Program-made: the position numbers and the translations under genes
Part shown: positions 39,364 to 51,491 of the stretch, one piece after another
Position numbering within the stretch: position 1 is the first letter of the stretch
Layout of the letters: each line of letters starts with the position of its first letter
Assembly: GCA_004794655.1 (NCBI GenBank)
Contig: SMMW01000130.1
Coordinates: 1,178,001-1,242,000, forward strand
Source of the DNA: Marisa cornuarietis
Lineage: Eukaryota > Mollusca > Gastropoda > Architaenioglossa > Ampullariidae
Length of the DNA stretch: 64,000 nt
Direction: 5' to 3'
The notes under the pieces: model-generated
Databases searched by the model: none
What the model was told of the DNA's origin: nothing
Seen by the model: only the letters and a program-made list of their open reading frames with translations

Positions 39364-41671
39364 TAATGTACAGATATAATCGGTCCATGATATCAGATCA
39401 ATATACTGAGTTTTGGCTCATCTTGTTTAATGTGTGTGTGTGTGTGTGTTCTCTCTTTTCTGTCTCAATCATTCAAGATTTAAATATAACTGTATTACTA
39501 TTTATGCTGCTACTTTTTTATTTCTGCTGCTTGTAACATTGAAACTGCTGTTGGTATCTCTGCTGCACACGAGGACGATGATGATAGAGATGGCGATCGC
39601 GACGACGACAACGATGACAATGATGATTTTAGCCTTACCGCCAGTTTGGTGACGATGTACAGCACTAACGACAGACAGCTGAGGTAAACTCTCAGCCTCG
39701 TTCCTCCAAATCGCTTGCCCATGTACTCGGGTAAAGTGAACACCTGTCAGCAGTAACGAACTTGCTGAGGGTTCAAACGAGAGGATGTTGGGGGCGCGAG
39801 CTGATGACCTTTCCATTTTTACACCAACGTCTGAGAAAAGCTAATTAGACCTTGGCTCCTTCTAACAAGACATTAACCATCAGTTTTCTGTGAGACATAT
39901 TTAGTAATACTTCGTAGTTTTCATAAAATATTAATAGTTTGCTTTTTATGGCTCTTGATAATAACTTAGCGGCGTGTTGGTGACGGGAAGCATGGAGTAC
40001 ATTACGGCTTTATGGAGTGGCTATTAAAAGAATGGCATAGAGAAAGGGACTTCACATACCCCAGCTGACATGTAGACTGGAAGAAACAACCAGCCAAGCA
40101 GAATCACCAGGAACATAGACTGTAAATATATAAATAGGTTCATCGAACGTGCATACACACGATCACACAGGCGTGTCCATGTAAACAAATAATAAGAATA
40201 GTCAGTACAGTACTCTCACCAGCCACTATCTCGTTCATGAAGCAACATACTTCTAGCGAACTGCATAATATTAAGATACGTAACCAAACATGTTCAATAT
40301 TTCTGGCAGGAAAGTGTTCATCCTTAATAGCGGATCTTTCTTTAAGGCTGTACGCCAGGGTAGGCAAAAATTTCTTTTCGTGAGCAGGTCTCAAAATTCT
40401 AAGCTATATGGCGGGCCGGGAACATCCCAGACACCCACGCCAAATGACTACACAACAAATCTCGTTAAAATGGGATGAGAAAAAATTGCATACAAGTGAT
40501 TTGTTAGTTGTGTACTTTGTGTTAATAAATTGTGGACTTCAACTTTCTCACTCTAAGCCGTACTTAATACATATCAATCAAACTGAGCTAGGGTAAAAAA
40601 AAAAAAATGAAAACAAGTACACGTCACATTTTGGCAGACATCGCAGGTCCAGATATGCCAAGGGGATCGTACTTTGCCCACCACCCCACACACCTCTCTG
40701 CTGTAAATCTTCCTGCTGATACACTTCCATTCACAACACCGACACAATGGTAATTTTGTGGTAACTGCGCCTTACCTTTGTGCTGCCACAGGGCCAGATT
40801 CTCTCGAACTAGCTCATCTTTATTTTTACATTATTTGCTTCAGTTCGTAAAGGGATCATTTCATATTACAGTGTTGTGAACCACCGATATCAAGGTCGAT
40901 AACAATGTGATGCGACTGCCGTATTGAACTCCACGCTGCTACATAACAATACAGCTATGAGGCTACATAACTATTCTGCTATGATACTATATATATCAAT
41001 GTGGATCCTTACAGCGCCTGTATACAGGCTGTTGACAATTAACGGAACTCAGTGCGGACCTTCTTCAGCTCTAGATATCTGGTTGCCCTCGCTATCTCTT
41101 ATTAGCCTTATTCACATGATGAAAGAAGTATTTGGCGCGAGGTCACAGGCAGTTAAGTATAGGATGTTCGTCTGATCAATAGGGGATCTGTCTAATAAAT
41201 ATCGAATTTTACAATGAAAAGATACACGGACGTGTATAGAAAGGTGAAAGATGTTCGTTTGTACAGCTAGAATTTGATCAACGTTGAGCTGGATCACGTG
41301 ACTTGAGTCAGCAGTCGAGTAGCGATGGAAGCTCGTTAGTACTTACGTTCCATTCATACATCACCATGGCGATTCCCGCAGCAGCTCCGGTTCCTGCCAG
41401 GCCTACAAAGTGCTCCGAGCCGATGTTGCTGGAGAACAAAGACGCCCCCACCTAGCGCAGGAAAAAAAAATTAAAGACAGGTAAGACATCTTGGTCTGTA
41501 TTGCACAGCGTGACACTAGCACAAGTAGGCATTTACAGTGATGAGGATGAGGTTGGCTAGCCTTCCTATTGTAAAGCGACATTCTGAAGGACAGACAAAA
41601 ATCTGACCACCCTCCCCCCCAAAAAAAAGTAAACAAAAAGAAAAAAGAAAAGTGAAAGTAGGGCTGGCTAC

Positions 41672-41735
<64 letters not shown>

Positions 41736-42464
41736 TCCATTTGTAATGCGCAGGTATCCATTCGGAAGAACTGAGAACTGAAGAACTTTGAACTGAGACA
41801 TTACAACAGGTTGTTATGGAAACCAACGTTTTTAAAGCAGTGCACACTGGGCATTTTTCATTTTTCATTTGACAAGTTATTTTTGTCGACTTATTCTGGT
41901 CATCGATATGCTATGCCTACCGGCCACCATTTTATGTTGCGCCCAGCAAGAAAGTACCCGGATATGCTTTCACGGTTGGGTCGACACAGCGTCTGCAACA
42001 GCGAACAAAAACATGGAACCCTTAGTGCGCGAGGAGGACAGACAGCGAATGCAGTAATCTAAACTCGTTATTAGAGATGACACGACCTCATTTTTCTCTC
42101 TCCACCATGGCAACATAAACTCTCTCTTTCTCTCTCTCTCTCTCACACACCCTTTTCTCGTATAGCAGGTCCTGTTGGATAGTTAGTCAGTTGACATCAG
42201 TCAGCAACGCTGTCGGTGGCTGTCATGTGACTACCGATCAAGCGCAGGCGTCGACACCCGTAATCAACACAGTTGCCAGCTGGTTATCTCCCTCTGCATT
42301 ATCTCCCCTGGTCCCCAACCCCCAGGAATGTACGTCATCGCCATGTCAGCCTCACTTACCCACAAGCCCACAGCCAGTACCAGAACGAAGTACACCGCCA
42401 CAACTGTGATGTCCCCCCAGTGGTCAAGGCCTGGAGTGTGGCGGCCGTCGTCTGCCATGCTCAT
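32532..42464 (-). CDS. Sodium-coupled sugar transporter, SLC5 (SGLT) family, complete
   Basis: Membrane symporter that uses the Na+ gradient to take up a sugar or related solute. Exons on the minus strand: 42464-42360, 41992-41921, 41451-41347, 40119-40060, 39743-39639, 39031-38926, 38673-38593, 37495-37287, 36513-36378, 36266-36159, 35813-35663, 35525-35357, 34796-34581, 33502-33412 and 32791-32532. All 14 junctions hold phase, giving 657 residues, the usual SGLT length. Landmarks: [81 protein letters not shown] (Na+ site helix), GVTWWTR and a last helix [13 protein letters not shown]. Residues N68, H73, E92, Y276, W277, K307 and Q443 correspond to the human SGLT1 sugar-site residues. The exact paralogue (SLC5A1/2/4/9/10/11 group) cannot be decided. 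An in-frame upstream Met exists, but a good acceptor just before 42464 argues for the chosen start. Confidence 0.94.
33293..33358 (+). repeat. (CA)n microsatellite
   Basis: Tract in the last SLC5 intron, about 55 bp beyond the donor side of the 33502-33412 exon. Confidence 0.97.
33698..34183 (+). repeat. 27-bp minisatellite in two blocks within a higher-order duplication
   Basis: A 27-bp unit containing TTCTAAATGATTACTGTTAT and then CAAAATG is repeated 7 times at 33698-33886 and 8 times at 33968-34183. The last unit of each block has the same variant (GATTGCTCTTATC). Unique flanks are also duplicated, so the whole structure is two copies, 33681-33950 (270 bp) and 33951-34247 (297 bp), which differ by exactly one 27-bp unit. 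It lies in an intron of the SLC5 gene. Confidence 0.95.
34801..34870 (-). mobile_element. Retrotransposon tail fragment, reverse orientation
   Basis: CAAGATTCAAGATTCTTTATT immediately upstream of an SLC5 exon acceptor looks like the reversed 3' end of a common invertebrate retroelement (minus strand reads AATAAAGAATCTTGAATC). Only about 70 bp can be suggested, and no coding part is seen. Confidence 0.35.
37500..37660 (+). repeat. Degenerate tandem repeat next to SLC5 exon 8
   Basis: A unit of roughly 40 bp around CATAGAAAAACATCCACAGG and GTTGAG, then TGAAC, recurs three to four times with growing divergence. It begins only a few bases outside the acceptor of the 37495-37287 exon. Confidence 0.6.
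37835..37930 (+). mobile_element. tRNA-derived SINE-like sequence
   Basis: GGTTAGAGAATTGACATCAT is followed by AATCC and, after a short arm, by GGCTCGATCCCC, which fits a Pol III B box with one mismatch. The anticodon position reads CAT, so a tRNA-Met-like source is possible. Stem pairing is poor, so it is a SINE relic and not a tRNA gene. Confidence 0.4.
39290..39360 (+). repeat. (CA)n microsatellite
   Basis: Long tract in the SLC5 intron between the 39743-39639 and 39031-38926 exons. Confidence 0.97.
41675..41735 (+). repeat. (GAT)n trinucleotide microsatellite
   Basis: About 20 GAT units in an SLC5 intron. Frames through it read poly-Asp/Met/His/Ser and are artefacts. Confidence 0.97.
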
Positions 42465-44279
42465 CTGTCTTAAACAAAAATTGTTTTTAACTACATAAAC
42501 GCTCGACATTCGTGTAGACCAAGGGTTTCCAAGGAGGGTAAATGATTGCAGTTATTAATATAAACTGAGTCTATGTAAGATAATTCTGCCACACACTGCT
42601 TTTTTTTTGGCAGACTTTGCAACCATGTTGTTGGCCGTGAATTTTTGCTTTGTTATAAGTTTTCCACACTTTTTTGCTTTTCAGCACCTCAGTGAAGTTT
42701 GTTACCATATACTAATTGACTTACTCTGAGTGAGCAATCCTTTCGGCGTTAGACATACAAACCTCCAGACACCGACATGCTGGTTAAAAAAAGTCAACAC
42801 CGTAACATGATGGATGTACATGGGCAAGCATAAATAACACGGATGTCTAACACCTGTCGTGTGCGTGTGTGTGTCTGTGTGCCGATGAATACATCTATGC
42901 ATGGTTAAAGAACATGCTATCTATGTTGTTCCTCGAGTTACTTTGCGTTATTACTTCTTCTTTATACAATAGCTCTCTGCAGAAGGAAAATTTCAATTGA
43001 AACACATGTTGGTTCTAGCGGACAACACAAAAGTATCATTATTGTTCTTCTTCTAATTAAAATTGTGTACAGGTAGGAATTAAATGATGTGGGTTTTATC
43101 GTAAAAACATCCGGTTTCTAATCTTGTTTTTTTCTTCCTTGGAGAGAAGTGGTTAAGGCTGGAATGTATAAAATACTGCATTTATAATATGACAACTTTC
43201 AGCGTTATCATAAGTATATATGATACGTTTGTGATACTACAATGTAAGTAATAATGACAAAGACAACAGTGCTGGCCATAAAAGGTGGAACAGGAGGAAT
43301 AGGAATGTTCATACAAGTAAAAAGGATTAGAGTTAAAGAGAAATACCCTCCAACTCCCCCCCGAAAAACGATTCAGAGATAACGGATGGCGTGAAAAACA
43401 AGGCTGATAATTGAAGACACACCTACACACAGAGTGTCTTCTGTATCTTACTTCGTCTCTATCTTTGTTATTTTCCACGCACATACACACAAGCCCGCAC
43501 GTGAACACACGCGTAACACCCAGACAAGTACATAGATACACCTACACACAACTATATAGCTATATATACACACACATGCGTGAGCGTACGCACATGCACG
43601 AACGGTCGCACACAATCACTCACACATACGTACACATGCCCACACATACGTACACGCACGCATGCACGCACGCGCGCACACACACTACTCAACGAATAGG
43701 AAGGGATGAGAAAACAGGTACATAAACGTCAGAATACTAACCTCGAGTGGTTCCCTCCACTAACAGCCTCGGTGCGAGGTTTTCAACTATGGAGCGCCAT
43801 GATGACCAGGCGTGGCCTCGTGCACCATCTGTTGGTCTCGCGCCGACCTCCCTTGTCAACTGAGCTGCCTGCCCTCTCTCGCAGCCTGCCTCGTGACCCA
43901 CGAAAGCGAGTGACCGTACCTGGCACGAAGAGTGAATAAGTAGGCCTCCTGCAGAATGTTACCACGCGACAGTTCCGTTTACAACTCGTGTTAGAAACGG
44001 TGAGCCGCTCACACACATACACAATTATAATGTTGTGCAGTCTTTTATTTTAGTGCCGGTGTCACGATCTGAACTTTCGCACGAGCTATAATCATTTGCA
44101 ACTCAAAGTGCGCCTGCACCGGTCAGCAAGACATGCATGCATGCGCAGACAAGATGGAATGGCTCGCTTGATGCAGGCGACATGAGGAGCGTTTTTTTTA
44201 GACGTTGATTCGCACATTAGACGTGAATGGCTCGCGCGAAAATTCAGATCGTGTTGTAAGCTTTGGCTTATATAACAGT

Positions 44280-44580
44280 ATATCTCTAGAATGTAATGAT
44301 GCAATACGACGTAAGACGACCATTTTGCTCACATGCTAGGACAGTATGCAGTATTATTGAATAAAACGATGTATATAATGTGGTAATACGATCATTCGCT
44401 CGTATGCTAGGACAATACATGTTTGGAAAATAACGATGTAATCCGCTCTGAGACGATCATTCGCTTTTGTGCAGGGACGATATTCTTGAATATAACGAAG
44501 TTGCACGGCGTGAGACGAACATTTGCTTATATTCTAGGACAAGTTATATTTTGAACTGAGTGATGCGATCCGCTTGTGAA
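44280..44580 (+). repeat. Diverged tandem repeat of about 62-72 bp units
   Basis: Four units start near 44317, 44389, 44453 and 44515. Each begins ACGA(C/T/A)CATT..GCT, then has a TAGGACA-like core followed by a variable AT-rich part and a (G)ATG-like end. The units share perhaps two thirds of positions, so the array is old. Confidence 0.65.
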
Positions 44581-44845
44581 GTTTATACAAAGATGTTTTC
44601 TGCTTAGCATAAAATGAATTGCACAGTATTTTAAACAGTGTGTCACTGTAACAAAAGCAGAACTATGCGTTGTCTTGAAAAACAACCCATCTGATAATAT
44701 TTAAAGTACAATTTTTCCCATCCTCAAAGTGCAAAGGGTCTTAAGATCACCCTTTCAAACATCTTGTGGGTGGGTGGATTTCAAAACATCACATAAACAT
44801 TTGAGGTTTGAGCACTCAGTGGCAGTCAACATCAGTGCACATGTA

Positions 44846-44848
<3 letters not shown>

Positions 44849-44884
<36 letters not shown>
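44849..44884 (+). repeat. (TTA)n microsatellite
   Basis: About 12 TTA units in the gene-free interval right of the SLC5 gene. Confidence 0.95.
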
Positions 44885-44885
<1 letters not shown>

Positions 44886-47800
44886 TTCAAAAAACTTAAT
44901 TTTGAGTGTTGCTGTTACTGTGTTTTATACATAAAACTGTCAGTAATATTGGGTGAAAAAGCAATAATGAAATACATTCTTTTCCATGTATGGTTTATTA
45001 CACAATGACAGGAGATAGTATTTCTTACCAAATTCCACAATGCTAAATCTTTTAGGGTTTCATTACCTCTTTAGAAAATTTTCCTTAAGTGGTTTATGAA
45101 ATGGGAGTCATTTTGTATACCAAAAACGTCTGAACTGTCATTTTACATGTATCTATTTTCATATCTTTCAATAAATAGAGAAGTTAGCAGAGGCTTCAAC
45201 AGCTTCAACAAATCTCTGCAGTCTTCTCATTTATATGCAGTTTATATGATCATATTTGTATGATGCCAACAAAGCAGAATGAAAATGTCTATTGAGTAAG
45301 AAGCCTCTGACACTTAAGTCAAAATTAAACTCTTTATACTTAACAAGACATTAAAACTGAAATGACCAGTGACCGTTAAAAAGCAACAACATCTTTAATA
45401 CTTGCAAAGTAAATATTGCAATAGAAAACAGTCAAAAAGTAAACTGATTTATTAGTGGAAACTACGAACTATTACTAATAGATTAGAAAATGACACCAAA
45501 TGTTGGTATTAAAAGAAAACAATTAACTCTATAGATCGACAAACGTGATTCCATCTCAGCTGTTAATTAACAAAACCGAGGGTTTAATTGCTAGCAGAAA
45601 TTGAACAGAGAACTATGACATTAGAAAATGAACGAATGACAATTCCGATGCCCGGGGAACCCGAATTTAACGATGGTCAGTCAAGACAGCAATGATTAAA
45701 TAAATATAGCAAACTGCTGATTATTAGAAAATATCGTAACACGTAACTGTGCAAGACCATCACGTACGTGGATCCGAGAGGGATGATTAACCATATTTCT
45801 GTACTGCCTTCGAAACATCGTCTTTAGGGAAATGACCCGTTATATGACGGAAATGACCCGTTGAGTCCTGCGCGTGCGCACTTTGAGTTGTGAAGCTCGT
45901 GCAAAAGGTTAGATCGTGACACTGGTCATAATCTTCATACACACATACACAATACACATACACAACTGCGTGGTCTTCTATGATATTTCTGCCTGTCACT
46001 AACCCATGTCTGACTGCGTGCACCTGCTTGTAAAGGCGATTCTGTTCTGTTATCTTTGCTGTGCATCAGTCATGCTCACTGTACTCGTTGCTTTTTCATC
46101 TTCCTCTTCCAATTTCACCTTTATTCTTTTATTTTCCTATTTCTCGTCTCTCTTATATGGAGAATTCGGGCAGTACGGCGTCAAAGTGTATGTCACCAAG
46201 ACAGACTCGAGGGCATTGGGTTCGAATGTCGTCTCGGAACTGTGCTTTTCTCGTGGAATTGGCGCGTGATCTAGTCTCAGCTGGTTGGTTCAGGGTTGAG
46301 CACCGACCGTCTCCATCTCTCTCTCTCTCTCTTTGCGTCTACAATTATCTCTACACATTTTTGTGTTACCTCAGCATTTTAGTTATCGCAATTTTCAAAT
46401 TCGCTGTACGTAAGAGGTTCTCGGCAATGTCATGAAATCTCAGCATTCTTACACATCAGTGCTCGTAAGAGATTTCAGCAGAGAAGTCATTTAAAAATCT
46501 TCGTGCACGCATTTCTCCATACCACACACAAGCTAAGAGTTTTAATTGTTGTCCACTCATTTTGCCATACTACACACAAGTCGAGAACTTGTCGTGCACT
46601 CATCTGGCCATACCACACACAAGAAGAGCTCGTTACCCAGTGAATTCGCTTCGGCGACGATCACCTCCTGTTAACATGATGTCATTGGTCGATATCCCCT
46701 CATCTCACAAACATTGGTTTTCTGTAGATTTCCTGAAATATCTCCTCGAGTTTTGATCCACAGTTATCTATCTTTGCTTACGATTGCGCTGCTTAGCATT
46801 CGCTTTTCAATTGTCAATGAGCTTGCCCATAGGACAGGGAGATGATGCTACTTAAGCCAATTTCTATTTATTCCTTCTTATTATTTTCTATGACATCGTG
46901 CTATGTAATTGTTATCACCAAGGCATTGAGAATCATTTAACGTTGTCGTATGATGTTATAGCGCTAAGTAACGTGGTATTACGTGACGCAACGTCACGTT
47001 ATGTGATCATGTGTGACATACTTTTGACCTTGTGTTATGTGCCTTGTGACCCGGTAATTGTAATGCAAGGTAAGAAGATAGGGACCAAAAGAAGAAGAAT
47101 GAAGAAAGGTGGGAATGAATGAAGAAAAAGGAAACATGCGCGAGCATCGGGGGCCTAATTACCGCCACTCTACGACGTGACGGGTTAATCAACAGCTGGC
47201 CCTATTACTGCCCCTTTACGAGACAGTATCAGAATATTTGAGATAGGGAGGAGTGTCTTTGCGCTCCACTTTATTGTCTCGATTGTCGCGTCTTGTTTTG
47301 TCCTGAATCGCCTCTTTTTTCCCTCCTTCAAGAAACATGTGCCGAGATGAAGGCTGATAAGCGGTAGAGGTTAGAAGGAAGATTATCTTCTAGAGGATCA
47401 GTTCTCTGGCCTTTGTTCGCGACACTAGTTGTTTGGTGCCTACATTATCTCAAGTAATCTGTGATTATCTAAATTGTCAGAATATAGTCGAACCTCTAGA
47501 TCTGAACTCCTGCCAACCGAATTTTCGATATACCGAATTATCGTTTAAAACATTCTACCCCGCTATACATAAAAATGCCACCCGAAAAGTACTCCGCCAA
47601 ATCGGTTGAGGAGGTACGCGTTTATCTATCTGTAGGAGGTGTCGTGATTGGTGAATGCCATCGTGATCCTTTTGCGCTCACACGAAAGAAGAAAAGACAA
47701 AGTAGACTGAATATATGAGAATAAATATAGAGCGACAGATGAAGACTGGAAAAAGAAGAAGAAAAACGAAAGCTCAAATAAACAAGCGAATTCATGAACA

Positions 47801-48386
47801 AATAAAAGAAAAGAAGAAACAGAATGAAGACCAGAAAGACAGAAAAAGTGAGAGAGAGAGAGAGAGGAAAAAAGAAAAAAGAAAAAAAATAAATAAAAGA
47901 AAAACATAAAAGAATCAATAGAAATAAAGAGAATTAAGATAAGCAAGGGAGAAAAAGAAGGCGGAAGGAGCAATCGAATGTCAAGGACATTTCCTTGAAA
48001 CAGTGAAAAAGAACTGTTGATATTTCTGAGATCACTAAGCTTCAAAAAACATGATGGGGGACAGTTAAGGTTTAAATTTAGCCCAATACTTCAGAAGCTG
48101 CCACTGCAGTCGGACACATCCAGATCGAACCATCGTCGCCTAGCAACGAGCTCGCAGCATTTCAGGTTTTGTCAAGTTCGAGCCATTTCGCAGATTGGAT
48201 TTATGTTCCAGTCTTCGTCAGCATCTACTGAGCTTTTTTGAAGGGTTCTCGTTAATTTAAGAAGCTTCAAACCGCTCAGATTTTCTGGGTTTTTTAAATT
48301 TTGTTATCATTTGTTTAATCATGTTTTGCCGTCTAGCAGACGCCTCAGTGAAAATTGTCGTCTGCCTCCTTTTCTACTCCCCCTTT

Positions 48387-48512
<126 letters not shown>

Positions 48513-48677
48513 TAATATAATCCTTCAATATTTAAATGGTTAATATTTCTGTTATTTAGAAGACTGCCAATGCTTTCCCCCACAAACCTGAGAAATGTAA
48601 CGTCTTGTACTTTGGGACCCACTACGTCTACCCCGTAGAACGACGTGAGGTGAGAATACGTGACGTGACACTCATTA

Positions 48678-48932
48678 CTAGAACCAGCCTGGCCTGGGAA
48701 AAACGCACACGTCACACGTCTCCCTGGCCTGATTCTGGTACATTCTGCTCTGTCCCCCTAAATTACACTGCCTCTCTATAGCCTGTCTCCGAAACATGAC
48801 CTGTTGTGGTCCGACGGTACTCAATAACTCTCCGCAGAAGTACCTCTTCCCACAGGCAGGTGCATTGTAACAACGACATGGAGCCCGTCTTCCTAACGGG
48901 TTCGTAAATAAGATTATTGATCCCCCCCCCAA
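48678..48932 (-). other. Unrecognised cysteine-containing open frame
   Basis: A minus-strand frame of 84 codons reads CRCYNAPACGKRYFCGELLS, then VMFRRQAIERQCNLGGQ. It has several Cys residues and even amino-acid use, but no family is recognised, no clear splice sites fit and there are no neighbouring exons. It could be a relic of a mobile element or chance. Confidence 0.15.
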
Positions 48933-50352
48933 CTTCCCTTCTTTAAAGCTGGTAAGGTTTCTGCGAGCATCTTCGCTGGCAGTTTGACCGATAATCTAGA
49001 TGTTTCTCACCTTGGCTCCCACTGTGTCTGTGTAAGAGGTCTAGGCCGATGTAATTAACCTACTTAAAAAGAAAAAGAAACCTGATGCAGATCACGCGAT
49101 GAAAGCGGAGCTAATGGAGTTAAGTATGTTATCAGTGTCTGCTGTGTCTCCTGCTGTCTTCAACTCGTGTCCGTTTCCAGCCTTGTCGTACTACTATTGT
49201 ATTTATTCTTATATTTAACTGACGCCTCCGAGTACATTATTTAAATAATTATTTTAACAGAATAGTATTGTGCCATTTGTCACAACCACGTGACGTTCGA
49301 CTATCTCACTCTCTCTCTCTCTTTCAATCACACGCACGGGTCAGACAAACACGTGTTCTTACGCACAAAAGAATAAAAAGACTTGCCTGTGCAGTTCTGC
49401 CTACGTTTACTAGAAAAAGAAAATAAATATAAAAAACAAACAAATATGACACAGATTGACAGATATAAAAAAGAGAATTCCTAACTTCGTTCTAACAACT
49501 ATTCCCACTCTTTCCTTTCTAATTCCTTTATTCCTCCAACGATTCTCCTCCAACGATTCTTCTCTGCAACGTTTCTTTCTCTCCAACCATTCTTCTTCCG
49601 TTTCCGTTATTTTCTCAAGATTATCTCTAGTCTTCGCTTATTTTACTCATCTAACGATTCTCCTTCAGCCTCTTCTCCATTGTTTCCCAAGATTCCCCAC
49701 ACACGTCACAGATTTTTTTTCATCATCCATACGCATTCAGACAAACTGACGTCATTCACGCTCTTTCATTCTTCCACGTGGGATGAGGCCTTTGACCTCA
49801 CCTAGATCTGTGACACCATTATCTGAGTGAGAAAGAGAGAGAGAGAGAGTTTCATTTGTTAGTTATCTAATATCGCACAAATAAAGAAGAACATGTTTGA
49901 CACGATTAAACAATTCAGCTACCCGCTTCTTCTGAGTGCATGTTGACGATCTCTGAAAACAAGGGACTTGAGAAATGTTTGTGTCATTTTATCATCAGTC
50001 ACTAAATCAAAGGAGCAAGACTTGGGATTTTAATAATTTGTTGTTGATTTTGTATCGATTTATGTGTTCTCTTCGGGGCGTTATCCTAGCAGTTAATTAA
50101 TCCGTAAGCTATTTTTGTGTTCATCTCCGTCAACTAATCTCAATACAAAATTTTTAATAATTCAAGTTGAGATAACGATTGAACCCTTCAAATGCGGAAG
50201 CGACCGTTGAAGAGAAAAAGCAAGTCAGCAACAACGCCCTCATTATTAAGTGCTCTTCGTGTGATGACGATCTATCCAGGTTAATCTGAATTTATGCCAT
50301 AAAGCCCTTATTTGCCCTAAGTATAATGCAAAACATTGCATCTTTGACATAT

Positions 50353-50470
50353 GGCAACACCAGTAAAGACGCCTGGGGCAAGGGGCTGTGTCACGTGACA
50401 CGGTCCTTGAACCATTGGCAGAAGGTCTTGTGCACCACGAAAGCAGGCGGCCATCTGACCCACTCAGCCG
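50353..50470 (+). pseudogene. Decayed C1q terminal exon
   Basis: The frame reads TSKDAWGKGLCHVTRSLNHW and then QKVLCTTKAGGHL. It aligns with the terminal exons at 50892 and 55135 around the shared W-(D/G)-K-(G/A)-x-CHVT block. The LTTFSGILIHAD end is lost and no acceptor precedes it, so it is a relic copy. Confidence 0.55.
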
Positions 50471-50891
50471 CGCACCCACATCCTCACCCTACCCACAAAA
50501 GCCTCGAAATTTCCTTCCATGAGATTTGATATAAACAACGAAATTTCGTCTCCCGACTGAAGTGTTCCATCCATAGCAGTTTAACGAGACATGAAACTTC
50601 TCAATGCTATTGGTGATGACAGGATGGGTATGAAAGCGTGGTCAGAACATATCAGTCCCAGGTGTTCTTACATCATAAACAGGTGCTGCCAGACTACATG
50701 AAGTATTTAAGGACCGTTTACGTGTTATCTTTCAGAAAAGCTAATTCAGTAGCTTCTTTCTAACATTATTGTACTCTGAAGCATTCTCTCTTTCAGCTCT
50801 CCCCTACCCATCTTTGTCGCTCGTCTTAGATAGTTAAAACTGAAGAGGTTGAAATATTCCTGGCATTATGTTTTATTTTATATTATTGCAG

Positions 50892-51061
50892 CCCTGGCAG
50901 CTGCCGACAGTCACAACAACTACTGGGATAAAGGCATGTGTCACGTGACTGTTCACCTGACCTCTGGCGAAAGGGTGTATGTGCGCCACGACGAGGGGTT
51001 GTCACAGCTGGTATACAAAATGTGGACAACTTTCTCTGGGATCCTAATCCACGCTGACTAA
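50892..51061 (+). CDS. Orphan C1q-domain terminal exon
   Basis: After the acceptor TATTATTGCAG (ending 50891) the frame reads ADSHNNYWDKGMCHVTVHLT and ends with WTTFSGILIHAD and TAA, the C-terminal half of a C1q domain. Phase (two bases complete a split codon) equals that of the 55135-55304 exon. AATAAA follows at once at 51061-51066. No signal peptide or first-half C1q exon was found in the kilobases upstream, so the gene may be broken or use distant exons. The exon itself is intact. Confidence 0.7.
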
Positions 51062-51416
51062 ATAAATACGTGAGCTTATCAGAGTTTGCAAAAGAAAATG
51101 TTCTTTAAAATCTTTCGTTTGATGGACAGCCTAGAAAAACCCGGAGTAAAGTCACATTACAATCACTGAAACGTGTTATTTGGGTTCTTTCGACGTCTAC
51201 CTTTAAAATAAAGAATTATTGCAAATCGACTTTCAGCACAATAAAGTTCACTTTCGTTTTCTCGAATGATTCCTGCCATTTGTGTACCGTGTTTTGTGGC
51301 TGAATCCAGAAAGGTAGGAAAAGAAATGCAGGATTGGAAATGTAAGACCAGAAATGCGATGTTAAAATTTCTGGAAGTAAAAATATGAAACTGAAGTCTA
51401 GAGAGTATAAATGCTA

Positions 51417-51419
<3 letters not shown>

Positions 51420-51489
<70 letters not shown>
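51420..51489 (+). repeat. (CA)n microsatellite
   Basis: Long tract about 350 bp after the orphan C1q exon. Confidence 0.97.

Positions 51490-51491
<2 letters not shown>

Noticed and set aside
39222..39536. His/Thr-rich open frames over CA tracts (also at 31211, 33134, 51385 and 59783)
   Set aside because: They are translations of dinucleotide repeats without domain or splice support.
46190..46330. Possible SINE with GGGTTCGAATG B-box-like string
   Set aside because: No A box at proper distance, no tail and no second copy in the window.
47626..48045. Phe/Ser/Leu-rich minus-strand and Lys/Arg-rich plus-strand open frames
   Set aside because: Both are readings of a purine/pyrimidine-biased tract with no recognisable domain.
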